From Ilyonectria destructans (lineage: Eukaryota; Ascomycota; Sordariomycetes; Hypocreales; Nectriaceae): a stretch of 64,000 nt of DNA. The stretch lies in NCBI GenBank assembly GCA_020740775.1, contig JAHEWK010000028.1:248001-312000 (forward strand). Direction: 5' to 3'. Below, piece after piece: positions 45,629-56,987 of the stretch (its first letter is position 1; the number at the start of each line of letters is the position of its first letter). The notes under the pieces were generated by a model. The model worked only from the letters and a program-made list of their open reading frames with translations. It was not told the origin of the DNA and made no database searches. A program made the position numbers and the translations under genes.

Positions 45629-48175
45629 ATGCTCACCAAACTCACCTCAGGTCTCGATGGCCTCTGCTCTCAAGAGAAGCTGCATCTCCTAGATGCGGTG
45701 GACTCGCTCCGTTCGCACGGCATTAGCCGTTACATTTCTCTCCCCCAGATCATTGTCTGTGGCGACCAATCCTCGGGCAAAAGTTCAGTCCTCGAGGCCA
45801 TCTCCGGAATACCTTTCCCCGTTCGGAGCAATGTCTGCACTCGTTTCCCCATAGAGTTGGTCCTCCGCAAGACAGCCCACGAGGTTGTCAACGTCTCTAT
45901 TGTGCCACATAGCTCCCGAACCAAGTCTGAGAAGGCTGCCTTGGCGAAGTTCAAGGAGGAGCTCGAAGCCTTTGACGAGCTGCCTAATCTCATCGACCGT
46001 GCTACAACTGCTATGGGAATCACAGCTATTGGCAAGGCCTTCTCCAACGATCTACTTCGCATCGAGGTCAACGGGCCTGATCGCCCTCATTTGACCATCG
46101 TGGATTTGCCCGGCCTCATTCATTCTGAGACAAAGATCCAGTCAGCTGCCGACGTCAGAATGATCAAGGACGTTGTGCGAGGCTATATGAATGAGTCTCG
46201 GAGCATCATCCTGGCTGTTGTATCGGCAAAGAATGACTATGCCAATCAAGTAGTTCTGAAGTTGGCCCGATCGGCAGACCGAAAGGGAAACCGCACATTG
46301 GGTATCATCACCAAGCCTGACACTCTCCTCCCTGCATCTCAGAGCGAAAGAAGCTTTTTGTCCTTGGCTTCCAACAAGGATGTCGAGTTCCGACTTGGTT
46401 GGCATGTCCTCAAGAATACAGACTCGGAGGCAGGTACCTGGACCCTTGGGATGCGCAACGCTCTCGAGGCCGAATTCTTGTCTAGTGGTAGTTGGTCAGC
46501 TATTGAGCCGTCGAACCGAGGTATTGAAGCCCTTCGAACGAGGCTCAGCAAATTGCTAGTTCAGCAAATTGCATTAGAGCTACCCAATCTAATTTCGGAT
46601 ATCATGACCAGAACTTTGTTGTGCCAAACACGATTGGAGAAACTTGGGGAAGCGCGCACTACAATCAACCAACAGAGGATCTACCTCATCAAGATCAGTC
46701 AGGGTTTCCAGTCTATCGTTAGAGCCGCCATAGACGGGACATATAACGATGTCTTCTTCGGCGATTCCATGTCTCCATCTGGCTATCAAAAGCGGATTCG
46801 TGCAGTCATTCAGAATCTCAGTGTCGATTTCTCAGCCAAACTCGGCAAGGACGGGAAACATCTGGAGCTTCTCGATAGTGAAAGTGAAGAACCAGACGCG
46901 CGCCCTGGACTGACGAGGGAGCAGTTCCTAGACAAAATCATCAAGTTGATGAAGAGAAGCCGTGGTAGAGAGCTTCCAGGGATGTTCAATCCCATGATCG
47001 TCGCGGACCTGTTCAGAGAGCAGTCATCGCCATGGGAAGACATCACTCGGGCACACGTCAAGGCGGTCTGGGCCGCTACTCGGGATTTTCTCAGACACGT
47101 GATACACGAGATTACGGATGCCACCACTGTTGCGACCATTTGGGAGAAAGTCGTCATGCCCAAGCTTGATGATCTTCTCCTAAAGCTCATGGAAAGAACG
47201 ACAATCTTAGTAAAGCAGCACCAGCAAAATCATCCAGTCACGTACAACCAAGATCTCACAGACGCAGTTCAGAAAGTTCGAGTTGAAAGAAGCACGCGGA
47301 TGATCACTCGCAAGGTAGAGAACTTCTTCCAGGCCGACCAGATGCAAGCGCATTATTGCGGTACAACCCACAACCTTGAACTTCTTGTTCAACAGTTGGT
47401 TCTTGACGTGGAGCCCGACCCTAGCCGATTTGCTGCTTCCTCCGCGCTTGAATACCTCGAAGCTTATTACATGGTATGTTTCCTGGCAGACTTGTCACCG
47501 CAATGCATGGTTCACTAACAATTCGCCAGGTTGCCATGAAGCGCTTCGTTGATGACGTCTCAGTCGAGGTCATCGAAACAGGGCTCGTTAGTGAACTTGG
47601 AAGCATCATTGAGCCTGTTGGTATCTCAACGATGCCTGCAGAAGAGTTGAATGGGGTTGCTGGCGAGACAGATGAGGCTCGCAGAGCTCGCCAGGAGCTC
47701 CAAACCCAACTCTCGGTGCTCAAGAGTGGCGCGGAAATTTGCAAGAAATTTTCTGGGTTTGGAATGCATGGTAAGATAATTAAACCTAAATGGGGTGTTG
47801 AGAAAGATGTGGATATCTGATGACTTTGAGCAGATTTTGATGACGATCCTCTGAATGATACTGACGCTGCATTGGATTCTGAAGGGAATGAATCCAACTC
47901 AGAAGACATGCCGCCCGATGATGCGCAACCACCACCAGAACCAGAGCCTTATGAGGATGTGCCAGAAGTGAGTATCTGCCGCATCCCCAAGAGAAATCCC
48001 AGATTTAGTCTAGACGTGGATGCTGACAGCTTATGAGTTTTAGGATGCTATGCCTGAGTTAGCCGACTATGGGCAAACTTCGCTAACGCCCGAGAAAATG
48101 AGCGTGATTGATAACAAGAAGGCCAAAAAAAAAGCAAAGAAGTCCAAGCAGTGTGTATCTGGAAGCCAAGTATAG
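45629..48175 (+). CDS. Dynamin-like GTPase
   Basis: Four exons (45629-47473, 47530-47770, 47834-47967, 48044-48175) join across GT-AG introns of 56, 63 and 76 nt to give 783 residues. The GTPase motifs are complete: G1 GDQSSGKSS (45-53), the G2 Thr in NVCTRFP, G3 DLPG (159-162) and G4 TKPD (228-231). The stalk (middle) region follows, and the region around residues 580-690 fits a GTPase effector domain. No PH or Pro-rich domain is seen, which matches fungal Mx/Vps1-like proteins, usually called dynamin-like in fungi. The last two exons are acidic, then Lys-rich (KKAKKKAKKSK), which is unusual for Vps1. Such GTPases remodel membranes. Many accessory fungal copies have no assigned role. Confidence 0.88.
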
Positions 48176-49207
48176 ATATCATCATTGATGTAGGCCAAGA
48201 GTGCTCGAAACTCTGGGCATTCCACGAGCGGAAATGGGAGGGAACAAGCCGTAATAAGCCTCACGTTTAACACTTCGAGCTGGTCAGGGTCGATTGAGTC
48301 TCCGGATTGATCATTGAGCCGACGGCGTTCTCGGGGATTTTCTTCTGTCGCAGCACGAGCTTGTGCGAGAATAGTTCGTATAATTGTAACTTTAGCTGTT
48401 CGTGGGACTCCTTTTGGCAGGCCATGACCGTCCGGGGGGGTTCCGTAAGATGTTTTGCAGGGTCCGCACTAAGATGTTTTGCAGGATCCGCAGTACCCCC
48501 AGAACGGGCATAGGGTCTGTCGCAATGTTTGCAGCGCCACTATTCTTTTCCGGTCCGCTGATTGTAGTATCTCGTCTCCATCTCCTCGTCCGGCATATGA
48601 GAGAAGACCCAGGATGTTCTTGGCTTGGTGGGGTAGGTTGTGGAGGCTGTGCGAGGTTGAGATGACTGACATTTGGATGTTCGACTCTCGTCTAACGGTA
48701 ACTGCTGACTGGAACACTCCAAAAAGTCGTCTGAAATTGATGGAACTCGTCGTTGCGACCATTTTACAAAAGGAAGGCGTTGTTGGGGCATAACGGTAAG
48801 TCTGTAGGCTCGACAGTGATAAAAAGAAATGGGCAGAGGGGACGATGGCCGATGTTGCCGGACGACCGCCGGGAGGCCCAGCCCGACGTGGTCCGTACCT
48901 TCCCTGACGCGTGGAAGAAACGCGTGATCGCGTGGTGGGTCTGATTGTCAACAAAGAAGTGTGTTGATGTGAATGATAGCCAATAAAATGCCAAATATCC
49001 CTGGCACTGGTGCAGGGTAAGGCCCCTTTCCACGGCGTTGACGATGTAAATTCGCCCGTGAACTGACAACCCAATATAGATAATATATTGCCACTATGGA
49101 CACCCTCATATTATATTGTCACAATATCCGAAAACGCATATTATATGATATGTATTGCAATATACTAACATACAGGGTGGGTTGGATACTCATACTAATT
49201 GGTTTAC
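48176..49207. other. Intergenic DNA
   Basis: No gene supported in about 1 kb. A minus-strand frame starting MVATTSSINFRRLF at 48759 lacks any recognised domain. A near-duplicate of about 17 bp (taagatgttttgcagg-g/a-tccgca) repeats at 48447-48470 and 48471-48494. The end near 49085-49170 is AT-rich. Confidence 0.4.
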
Positions 49208-49212
49208 GTTAG

Positions 49213-49516
49213 TGTTGGATTCCCAGCTGCGCTATTTTGTGCAAAAGTGTAGGATACCCCACTGATGCTTATAGCTGTGATTGTGCAGGTATATAATCTA
49301 ACAGTTAGTGTTGGCCAATCCAAGGGATAATCTTCAATAGAGTTTTTTTTCAAGAAGCTCATTCTCCCTTCTTCTAGGATGCCTCCGGCCCCCCTCTTTT
49401 CTATGAGGGATTTTTCCTATCAACCTCGCGACCTATGATGTCGATCTCGCCACCTATGACTGCGATCAGGATATCAATCTATCGGAGGTTTCGTAATACA
49501 GCGTCACAATCCAACA
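49213..49516. mobile_element. Solo LTR with 5-bp target duplication
   Basis: A 304-bp block begins TGTTGGATT and ends AATCCAACA, a perfect 9-bp inverted pair with the TG...CA ends of LTRs. It is flanked on both sides by GTTAG (49208-49212 and 49517-49521), a 5-bp direct duplication as left by retroelement integrase. An internal copy of gttagtgttgg occurs at 49304-49314. No internal retroelement genes remain, so it is a solo LTR, probably of a Copia-type element judging by the termini. Confidence 0.75.
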
Positions 49517-49686
49517 GTTAGTGAACTTAAACTTCTTGGATAGTGACCTGAAACGACGGTCACGTGGTGGCGATGTTGTTCGGATGAGAGTTGATCCGGT
49601 CATAAGCAAGCTGAGTCATCATGTTCCCGTCGCGACGACATGTCCCCGCCAAATGATCAACAAAACAACCCAACACATCAACGACG

Positions 49687-50897
49687 ATGACGATAATTCG
49701 CAATCCTATCGACGAGCCACGCCTTATTTCCGACGCTGCAATCCATTCGAGACCGCGATTTATTGATATTATCCATCCCGGTTACGAAGACTCCGGCGAA
49801 GATGCGGAAGGCGACGTCCTGATCTCCCTCCGCGCGTTTGATGAGAATGGTGGCCACTTGCCTCCAATTTGGGCACGATTCCAAGATCAACTTGAAGCCG
49901 ACTTAGCACGAAACCGGGCCACGAGTGGATGGTGCTGCCTCAGCAACTACGCCGATCCTGTGGAAACGGCGCATCTTGTTCCTTCGGCACAATCGAACTG
50001 GTGGTTAAGTAATCGTATGGCACGGTAAGAAGACCTCCGTTTGGCACAAGCCTACGTTGCCAATATTGGCCTTGATGGCGGTACAATTGACATCATGTGC
50101 GCAGTTACAGTGAGACAGCCTTGTTCTCGACCGATCCGATCAACGCACCTGCAAATCGCCTTCCTCTACGCAGCGATATCCACAAGATGTTTGACGAACG
50201 TCATTTTTCCTTCGTACCAAAGCTTTCATGTGAGGAAGCCCATGACGGAGCCGAAGCTCCACACGCGAGACCACAACCCGACGGTGATATCCAGAGTCGC
50301 TCGAGGAATGCCGAGACGGGATCGAGAGCACAACCAGCGAATTATCTTGTCGGGCACGTTTTCAACTCTACACCCAGTGGTCAGCTGCCCATGCTGTGGC
50401 ATAACCGCCGCGTGCATACACTGCCGATGGAGGTCTCGGTGGAATGTCTATTCGCTCGATTCGCTTGGACCGTCTTTTCACCAACCGTGTTTCGTGACTT
50501 TCTAGATGCTGGAAAAAGCAGACGGATCTTTGTCTGGAACCATGAAACCCGGAAATACGATATCGAGGAAGCAGATCCTGAAAAGTGCCGAGCGATTTGG
50601 TCCACATCAAGATCCAGAAGTGAGAGCCCAAGGAAAAAACAAAGGAGAGCTGAAAGCGCGCAACAAGACGACGAAGAGGGCGTCGATCCATATCAAAAGT
50701 ACCATGCAGCGTCAGACGTAGATAGTGGCTACCATGACGAGTCGAAATCTCTTAAAAGAGGCTCCCCTGTTTCTATCCCAGATGAACCGGAGCGCGGCCG
50801 GACAAGGAAACGGAAGGCTGTCGAGAGTTGCATCCGTTCACTCGAGACATGCGAAAACCGGCGTCGGTCAAAACGGATCAGCCTCGGTAACACGTGA
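49687..50897 (+). CDS. HNH-domain protein
   Basis: Exon 1 (49687-50024) and exon 2 (50105-50897) join across an 80-nt GT-AG intron; the split codon becomes Arg, giving NRMARYSETALF. The product has 376 residues. The HNH-like core spans the junction: CCLSNYADPVETAHLVP (residues about 85-101), then INAPANRLPLRSDIHKMFDE (about 123-142), with Cys, His, Asn and His in the expected order. Fungal proteins of this kind are common in accessory DNA. Nuclease activity is possible but not shown. The C-terminal third is Arg/Lys/Ser-rich (SPRKKQRRAE, RGRTRKRKAVE), suggesting nuclear localisation. The solo LTR lies 170 bp upstream. Confidence 0.8.
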
Positions 50898-51068
50898 GCT
50901 TGGACTGCATCCAATATGTACGAAACTCTTTGCTCACCCTTCAACGCTATCCGCGGTTCTGTGGGCTCGTTGTATCAACTCTCTTTGATCTCTAGAGCGA
51001 GTACCACCCTTTCGGCCACCCTTTTGATGGCAATGCGCTGCCGCAACGCACGTTAGTGTCTTTCATGA

Positions 51069-52133
51069 GGGAATTATCGTCACGGAGGCGGCACAACCTC
51101 CGTAACCATTGTGTCCGGACCACTTGTCGGCGGTCGACCGGGAGACGAACCTGGAAGTCGTTTCCCCGATCCTAGAGGTCCTGCATTCGATCGGGGTCAA
51201 GAGCCAGATCCTTTTCAAGCGTATGCATCATCCTTTCCAAGTCGTCCTCAACGACCAGGAGGTTTACGGGTCACGAGCGTATCCATGACAATAGGCGCTA
51301 ACAACCCATCCAGAATCATTTCAAATATCGTACGGGATATTGGCCCTCCTGAGGATGGCAACCGTGATGGCCCAGAGGGAGCCGGAGGTCGTCCTCCTCC
51401 TGGCTTCGCGAGAAGTCTGCACGACATTCTCTCCCTGTTCAACCCTGACAACGCCATGGCCGGCGATGCAGTCTATTCCCAGGAGGCTCTGGACCGAATC
51501 ATTACTAGCTTAATGGAGGCAAACCCCCAGTCCAACGCGGCACCTCCGGCCACCGAAGAGGCTCTTAAGAACCTGACTCGAAAGGAGATGGACAAGGAGA
51601 TGCTCGGGGCTGACGGAAAGACAGAGTGCACCATCTGCATTGATGAGATGAAGGTGGGCGAAACTGTCATCTACCTACCATGCAACCACTGGTTTCACGA
51701 AGACTGCGCTGTGCTGTGGTTGAAGGAGCACAACACTTGCCCAATCTGCCGAACGCCGATCGAGAAGAACGATGGCAGCAACAGAATTAACAGCAGCAAT
51801 AACAACAACGATAACTCAAACCAAAACCAAGGAGAAAGCTCTTCCGGGCCATCGCCGTTCCCACCCCGTTTCCCATCTCCGCCAGGTTCAGGGTCTGCCA
51901 GCACCCCGCCATGGCTATTCAATGCTGGCCTCAGAAGAACCTCTGGTGGACCTGGTGGTCGCCCAACATGGGAGTATCATCCGCAAAGCGATCCTAGCCA
52001 TAATACATTCCCCAATGCTTTCCGCTTGTTGCAGGAAGGCCGAGAGATCCGTCAGCAGATGGAGCAGCAGAACAGGGAGCAAAACCGCGACCAGAACCGG
52101 GACTCGGACCGAGATCAGGTAGAGCAATGTTAG
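51069..52133 (+). CDS. RING-H2 E3 ubiquitin ligase, 5' end unresolved
   Basis: The frame is open from 51069 to 52133. The first in-frame ATG is at 51285 (MTIGANNPSRII). A preceding region (RHGGGTTSVTIVSGP) reads as protein, so upstream exons are probably missing from my model or lost. The RING-H2 finger lies near 51628-51755: CTICIDEMKVGETVIYLPC, then HWFHEDC, then CPIC, i.e. C3H2C3 with all eight ligands. The region after the RING is rich in Asn/Gln/Ser and ends with repeated NREQNRDQNRD. RING-H2 proteins of this layout (late RING, disordered flanks) act as ubiquitin ligases. A conserved N-terminal zinc ribbon that some relatives carry was not found. Confidence 0.7.
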   Translation, partial: GNYRHGGGTTSVTIVSGPLVGGRPGDEPGSRFPDPRGPAFDRGQEPDPFQAYASSFPSRPQRPGGLRVTSVSMTIGANNPSRIISNIVRDIGPPEDGNRDGPEGAGGRPPPGFARSLHDILSLFNPDNAMAGDAVYSQEALDRIITSLMEANPQSNAAPPATEEALKNLTRKEMDKEMLGADGKTECTICIDEMKVGETVIYLPCNHWFHEDCAVLWLKEHNTCPICRTPIEKNDGSNRINSSNNNNDNSNQNQGESSSGPSPFPPRFPSPPGSGSASTPPWLFNAGLRRTSGGPGGRPTWEYHPQSDPSHNTFPNAFRLLQEGREIRQQMEQQNREQNRDQNRDSDRDQVEQC

Positions 52134-52486
52134 CAATGATCAGTTGAGATCAGTGATCAATGTTGGGCTTCGGGCTTCAGGTTGGAACGTGCGTTCCAAT
52201 CATTGCTCATTGCTATTGATAACAGTGCTTTAACTGATGTCACTTAAGCGCCGCTTGCGCGCTGCTATTCAGGTCCAGTGGTATACAAAATACTAAACGC
52301 TAAAATTAATTGGTATATTTATCTTCAAAATTGAATGCGATTAATTGCGCCATTAGAGCCGGAAGGTGACTGTGATGATCGCGAGGTGCGGTGGGGTGGC
52401 CGAAGACTTTTGACCGCTAACCGTGTGTCATATTTCGCGCGGTAATTGGTACAGTACAGTAGTTGCCCCCATGCCGCGGTGGTCTT
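52134..52486. other. Intergenic DNA
   Basis: 3' flank of the RING gene and 3' flank of the convergent small gene. No feature is recognised. Confidence 0.4.
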
Positions 52487-52747
52487 CTACCCCGCTTTAT
52501 TGCTGAAGGCCGTATCGTCCCCGTACTTAGCCTCGGGGTTAGAGAGAAACAGCCCATAGCATCCGTTACACCAAAGCGCATCCCATTTTCGGTGCCTTGT
52601 GGCTACCAGTTTCGACGTCTTCTGCCGGTGGCAGCGAGTGCAAGGAAAGCGCGTGGTCGAAGCAAGCCGATATTGTTGCCATGGGCCACGTGAGGAATAC
52701 GTCTGCACTACCTCGAACTGAGGAGGCACCGTGTCCTGATCGGTCAT
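52487..52747 (-). CDS. Small zinc-ribbon-like protein
   Basis: An ATG at 52747 opens 86 codons. The protein contains CTRCHRQKTSKLVATRH and then WCNGCYGLF, giving a CxxC-x23-CxxC pattern that could bind one zinc ion. The middle is basic, which would suit DNA or RNA binding. I do not recognise a named family. The small size, true ATG and compact Cys pattern favour a real gene over chance. Confidence 0.55.
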   Translation of the reverse strand: MTDQDTVPPQFEVVQTYSSRGPWQQYRLASTTRFPCTRCHRQKTSKLVATRHRKWDALWCNGCYGLFLSNPEAKYGDDTAFSNKAG

Positions 52748-53345
52748 GTCGGATGGGTTTTAATGAGTCCGTGGGGCCGGCGCGGCGACAAAGCCTCTGA
52801 CGACCCAGGAAAACAAAGAACTAGTGAGGTTTGACTGTTTAGCGAGCTCCCCGGGACTCATAACGGAATTGGACCGAATTGTAGGTGGAAACGTCAAACA
52901 GCAGTTGGGGGTATGGCCTCGATTAAAAACGAGAGCAACCCCCGTGCTTGCAATGAAGGGACTTGACTGGAGCCCAATTCATGCCCAATAATTGATTTCG
53001 CAAGCGGACCCCAAAACGGGCGGGGTAGTTTGGGCGTCGAACCATGTCCGGTAGGAATGACCAACTCGTGCCCGTGAATGTTGAAACAAAAAGCAGATAT
53101 TTCCAGAGCATTGTTGAGGCATATATACTCAACAAATGAATCCTCCTCTTCGACGCTGGCTACCGATACTAGCTGCTGACCTTGTCATCGAACAACTTCG
53201 CGTTATTGTATAACATCTTTCAACGAAAATATTGTTTCGATATCTGTTTCATAAGCTCGGGATCATCCTAGCAACCATCAATCACCGTTACCATCGCCCA
53301 AATCCAGCAGCCGTCTAGACTCTAGTGCATCCAAGAGCAGACGCA
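52748..53345. other. Intergenic DNA
   Basis: Divergent upstream region between the small Cys protein and the gene at 53346. No other feature is supported. Confidence 0.4.
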
Positions 53346-54071
53346 ATGGAAGCTGTGGCCAAGTCGAAACGCTCACCGACGGAAGACACAGCCGAGCTTG
53401 GTGCTGAGTCCGTGATCCATCTCGATCGCTTGCCAATTCCTCAAAGCGGAGACTCGATCGATGTTCTCCAAAGGAAGTTGACCGCACTAGCCGACGCTGT
53501 CCGTTGTGGGCAAAGTATCGCCGTCGTGACCAACTATGCGGCCTCTACAATCCAGGAACGTGATCCTGTGAAAATTGCCCTTGCCGAAATGCCTCCGCAG
53601 GAACTCGACTTCTGGAGTCTGTACGCCGAGGGGAAGTACCAGCTGCCCAAGATCGACTGGCACGACAGTCGTGACTCTGTGCCGACTTCGGGGACGCCTC
53701 TTCGCACAGCTCGTCGTCGCGCGGAAGCGCTCAATCGCCTGTACAAGACCGACAATGTGGATCCAGGCCAGGCGGTGTGGTTTACGAAGAACGAAGCTTT
53801 CCATCTTCCTCTTGTCAAGGCCATGGCACGCGTCATCGGAGCTGAAAGAAACCTCCTAGGCGGGCAAGGCGCGTTGGACCCGACCCAGATGGCTGACTTA
53901 CAATCGATCAACGAGATCTTGTCTGTCTCTGCCCAGATCTCGCATGAGCCAGGACGCAACGCGATATCACAAGCGATTGTGTCCGCACAACGAATCCTAG
54001 GCTCTCATCGCGACAAGATCCGAGAGATTATAGGAGGGAGCGCCAGAAAACGGAAAAGACACTCCGAGTAA
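53346..54071 (+). CDS. Hypothetical protein, 241 residues
   Basis: The first ATG is at 53346 (MEAVAKSKRSPTED); an in-frame GTG 21 bases upstream is not preferred in a eukaryote. The single-exon protein is alpha-helical in appearance (DVLQRKLTALADAVRCG, QAIVSAQRILGSHRDKIREI) and ends in a basic KRKRHSE that could be a nuclear signal. Coding bias is strong. I recognise no domain. A decayed relic follows on the other strand 30 bp after the stop. Confidence 0.65.
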   Translation: MEAVAKSKRSPTEDTAELGAESVIHLDRLPIPQSGDSIDVLQRKLTALADAVRCGQSIAVVTNYAASTIQERDPVKIALAEMPPQELDFWSLYAEGKYQLPKIDWHDSRDSVPTSGTPLRTARRRAEALNRLYKTDNVDPGQAVWFTKNEAFHLPLVKAMARVIGAERNLLGGQGALDPTQMADLQSINEILSVSAQISHEPGRNAISQAIVSAQRILGSHRDKIREIIGGSARKRKRHSE

Positions 54072-54099
54072 TTGTGGTCAGAGGCAGGTTCTATTGGCC

Positions 54100-54372
54100 C
54101 TAGAGAATCATTCTCATGATAACAAGATGGTCTAGTTGCAGAATACGTAGCTGGGCCTCAACAGCAGCAGAGCTCCAAAATTGAGTACCTTGCCATTGAC
54201 CCACGAGATAATCTTCATTCCACGCCGGCCCATGCTGTTGTGCTGATGCAGCAATAATATCCAGCGGTCGATTGCGGAGTAACCGCGGCCAGCCTGTATG
54301 TTGCAGCCATGGAGTTGTCTCGCTCTGCTCGGCATCCTGAATCTCGTCAGGTGGAGTTGTTTGGAATGTCAT
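54100..54372 (-). pseudogene. Fragment resembling OrsD/DUF3505-type fungal protein
   Basis: The minus-strand frame contains TPWLQHTGWPRLLRNRPLDI, IAASAQQ, EDYLVGQWQG and EAQLRIL before ending. From memory this motif order recalls the middle part of fungal proteins that carry an N-terminal C2H2 (OrsD-like) domain and are often repeat-associated. Neither the zinc-finger part nor the rest is present. It is a truncated relic; family assignment is tentative. Confidence 0.4.
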
Positions 54373-54417
54373 TTCCACAATAGGTGGTATATCAGGGCAG
54401 ATATATCTGCTGGGCCC

Positions 54418-54535
54418 AGCGCTGACTTCAATTCAAGTAAGTCAAGTTCGGGGGTGTAACTTGATTACTTGAAATAAAATCGTCCGTGAACTTACTTGAC
54501 TTGATTTGAATTGATATACTTGAATTGAAAGCGCT
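54418..54535. repeat. Small MITE-like inverted repeat
   Basis: About 118 bp with ends agcgct(gac)ttcaattcaagta at 54418-54439 and tacttgaattgaaagcgct at 54517-54535. These are inverted copies apart from a 3-bp insertion on the left. The interior repeats cttgatt/aagtcaag words. It has no coding capacity. Confidence 0.6.
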
Positions 54536-54696
54536 GACCTGAGGCCAGGATGAAGCTATTGGTACTCTCACGCCTCCCCTCCATCCCAACCCATCAGATC
54601 CCCACCAAAGCTGACGACCTCGCCCACAGTGGTCGCTTGATGGCCTAGCCAATTCCGTAGGCACTGTATTTCCTCTGTTATCTCGGGGCTTAAGCT

Positions 54697-55819
54697 GTGC
54701 CTTTGCGAGCTTACTGTCAACTTTGTGACACTACCTGGAAGAACTTCCAGGTTCCTGGGCCTAACTGCATGTGGTCTCTTGATGGGTACGAGAAGCTCAA
54801 GAACTTCGGCTTCTCTATCTACGCCTGTATCGACACGTACTCGAGAGCAATCATCTGGATATATGTCGGCAGGGGGAATATGACTGCGCTGAGTTCACTC
54901 AAACAGTTTCTACGGACTGTGTCGTACTCAGGGGTCCGCCCCCTTTTCACCCGCTCGGATCATGGTATCGAGACTCCTCTTTGGGCCGGAGCCCAGGCGA
55001 TTCTCGCCGACCTTGACCAGACAGAGTTTCGGTATGCCACCGAGGATAACGACCAACGAGTCCACAGGCAGGGAGCGAGACTGAGCTCCTGTCATATCTG
55101 GGGCCCAAGCACATCGAACCAACGGATCGAGACTTGGTGGGAAAAGCTACTCAAAGGTGTCAGTCAGCGCTGGATCGCGTTCTCACATGAGCTGATTGAT
55201 AGCGGCCTCTTCCAACCAAACCGTCTTGCTCACCAGATCGCGGTGTATGCTCTCTATGGACCCATGATCCGTCAAGAGGTTGCGGACTTCACGGAGATGT
55301 GGAACGGCCATCGCATCCGGCCACAGAAGAATAGGGAGCATCTCGTCGCCGGGATCCCGATGGATCTGTATAATACAAGCGAAGTGGAGAACTGGGCAGT
55401 CCATCTATGGCCTGCGGCTCGAGATGGGCTTGCCCAGATGATGGCCGCTGTCGATTCTATCGATATAGACGATCTTCTTGACCCAATAACAACGGACTGG
55501 TGTGATCAACAGCTCCGGGATCTTCAGTTCGATGGTCAGCTAGATGGGGAGCTTGATCATAAGCGACCACACCTCGCGATCTACTTACGGCTTAGAGACA
55601 AGATTCAGGTTCATCTCGACTGCGGGGTAAGTCCGGTGCTGAGCATCCCAGAGAGTCCAGTTGGAGGGCAAGAGAGATTCGTACGTAAAGAAGTACTCCA
55701 TCGCACTCAAAAGCTAGCTGACAATGCTTTAGCTTCAGCTCCTCGAGCAGAACTATCTTGAGCCTATTAACAATGGCCTCTCTGGAACTGAGCTACCTGG
55801 CGATATATCAATAGTGTAG
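54697..55819 (+). pseudogene. DDE (rve-type) integrase, 5'-truncated
   Basis: The open frame (54697-55626) joins across a 106-nt GT-AG intron to 55733-55819, giving about 338 residues. It begins at a GTG next to an upstream stop, so the original N-terminus is lost. The integrase core shows the three acidic residues of a DDE triad in order: Asp in MWSLDGYEK, Asp in FTRSDHGIET and Glu in NQRIETWW. IDTYSRAIIWIYVG lies after the first Asp, as in rve domains. The catalytic core is preserved, but the lack of the N-terminal region argues against activity. It may be the remnant of a transposase or domesticated copy. Confidence 0.7.
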
Positions 55820-56987
55820 ACGAGCTGATGGGGGACCTGGGTCACCTTGAGCTAGAGTAACTACTATTTCCTCGTCTGTTTACGAGGATGCCGACTACTT
55901 GGCCTCCTCGTATCAACTCCTCGGGTTCCAGCAGCGGGACCATGGGCAGTGAAGGCAGGGCCAGCCGAGAGCTCCTTATCCTCTGCCTCTACCGAGAGTG
56001 CTGAGCTTATAGAGTCTCGAGCTCGTTTCTGACCCGCGCGGGTCTCGTCCACGTCGCTAGTAATAACCTCGATCTGGTCTTCTGCGCTAGCTCTCGAAGG
56101 AGGTATAACTGGGCTCAGAGAGGGGCTCAAGGAGGGCGAGTTGAACTCGCTCCCGATTAACAAGGCTGGCTGTACCTTCACCTCGGTCTTGACTAACTCT
56201 TTCTTGATTCCCTTCTCCTTTTTGAACGGCTTTACGGCTGACCTCGGCGGCTTGATATGGCGAGGGGCCGGGACTTGTGGTCGAGGAGGCAATGGCTCAT
56301 AGAAAACAAGGAAAAGGAGATATCTGCCCTCTGTTTTACTGAAACGGAAAGGGCAGTCCTCGCCGAAAAGCTCTGCGACTGTCTGGTCTCTCCCAGTCGA
56401 GGTCGCTCAGCGCCGTGATACCCTCTTTAATATGGGCGTTCTGAACGAGTCTCTTGTCGAATTGAAGAACAGAAGAGAGGGCAGGCTTGTCCTTGAACTG
56501 AGGGAAGAAGATGCTGTCGAACCAGAAGTGGACAGGTAAAGATGGTTCCTCGTCGACGAAGGGCGCAAAGCGACCTTCAGCAGCTCTCTAGCCAAAGACC
56601 ACTGGGGCTCCTCGTCTTTGTCTAGTATTTCCCATGGGTCAGGCCTCGCAAGGAAGACGGTGAGACGCATCGAGATCTTCCGTCTGCTCTTGTTTTGGCT
56701 CTGTTTAGCCACAGCCTCACCGAGTTGCGACGAGCTTGCCCTCATACCCCTCGCAATCCGACTCCGGGTAAGTTTGGCATCTCGATATACGGTGGAGGGC
56801 CGCGATGCTGCGAGGATACGGCCAGGGCCGTCTCCAGAGCCGGTGAAGATCGTCTGTGAGGGTGTGGAACGATTAGAGGCTGTTAGGTCGATAGACTGTA
56901 TAGCAGAGGAGGTGGAAGCTGTCTCAACGTCTCGAAACGGGACTGGCGAGCTGTCGAGGATGGAGATACTCGTGGGCCAACGTCAGC

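Noticed and set aside
48469..49074. 201-codon minus-strand frame
   Set aside because: Composition is not gene-like, no domain is visible and the start is not supported.
54697..55819. Retroviral-type integrase of an LTR element
   Set aside because: No reverse transcriptase, protease or LTR is adjacent, and the convergent partner ORF does not fit a Gag-Pol layout.
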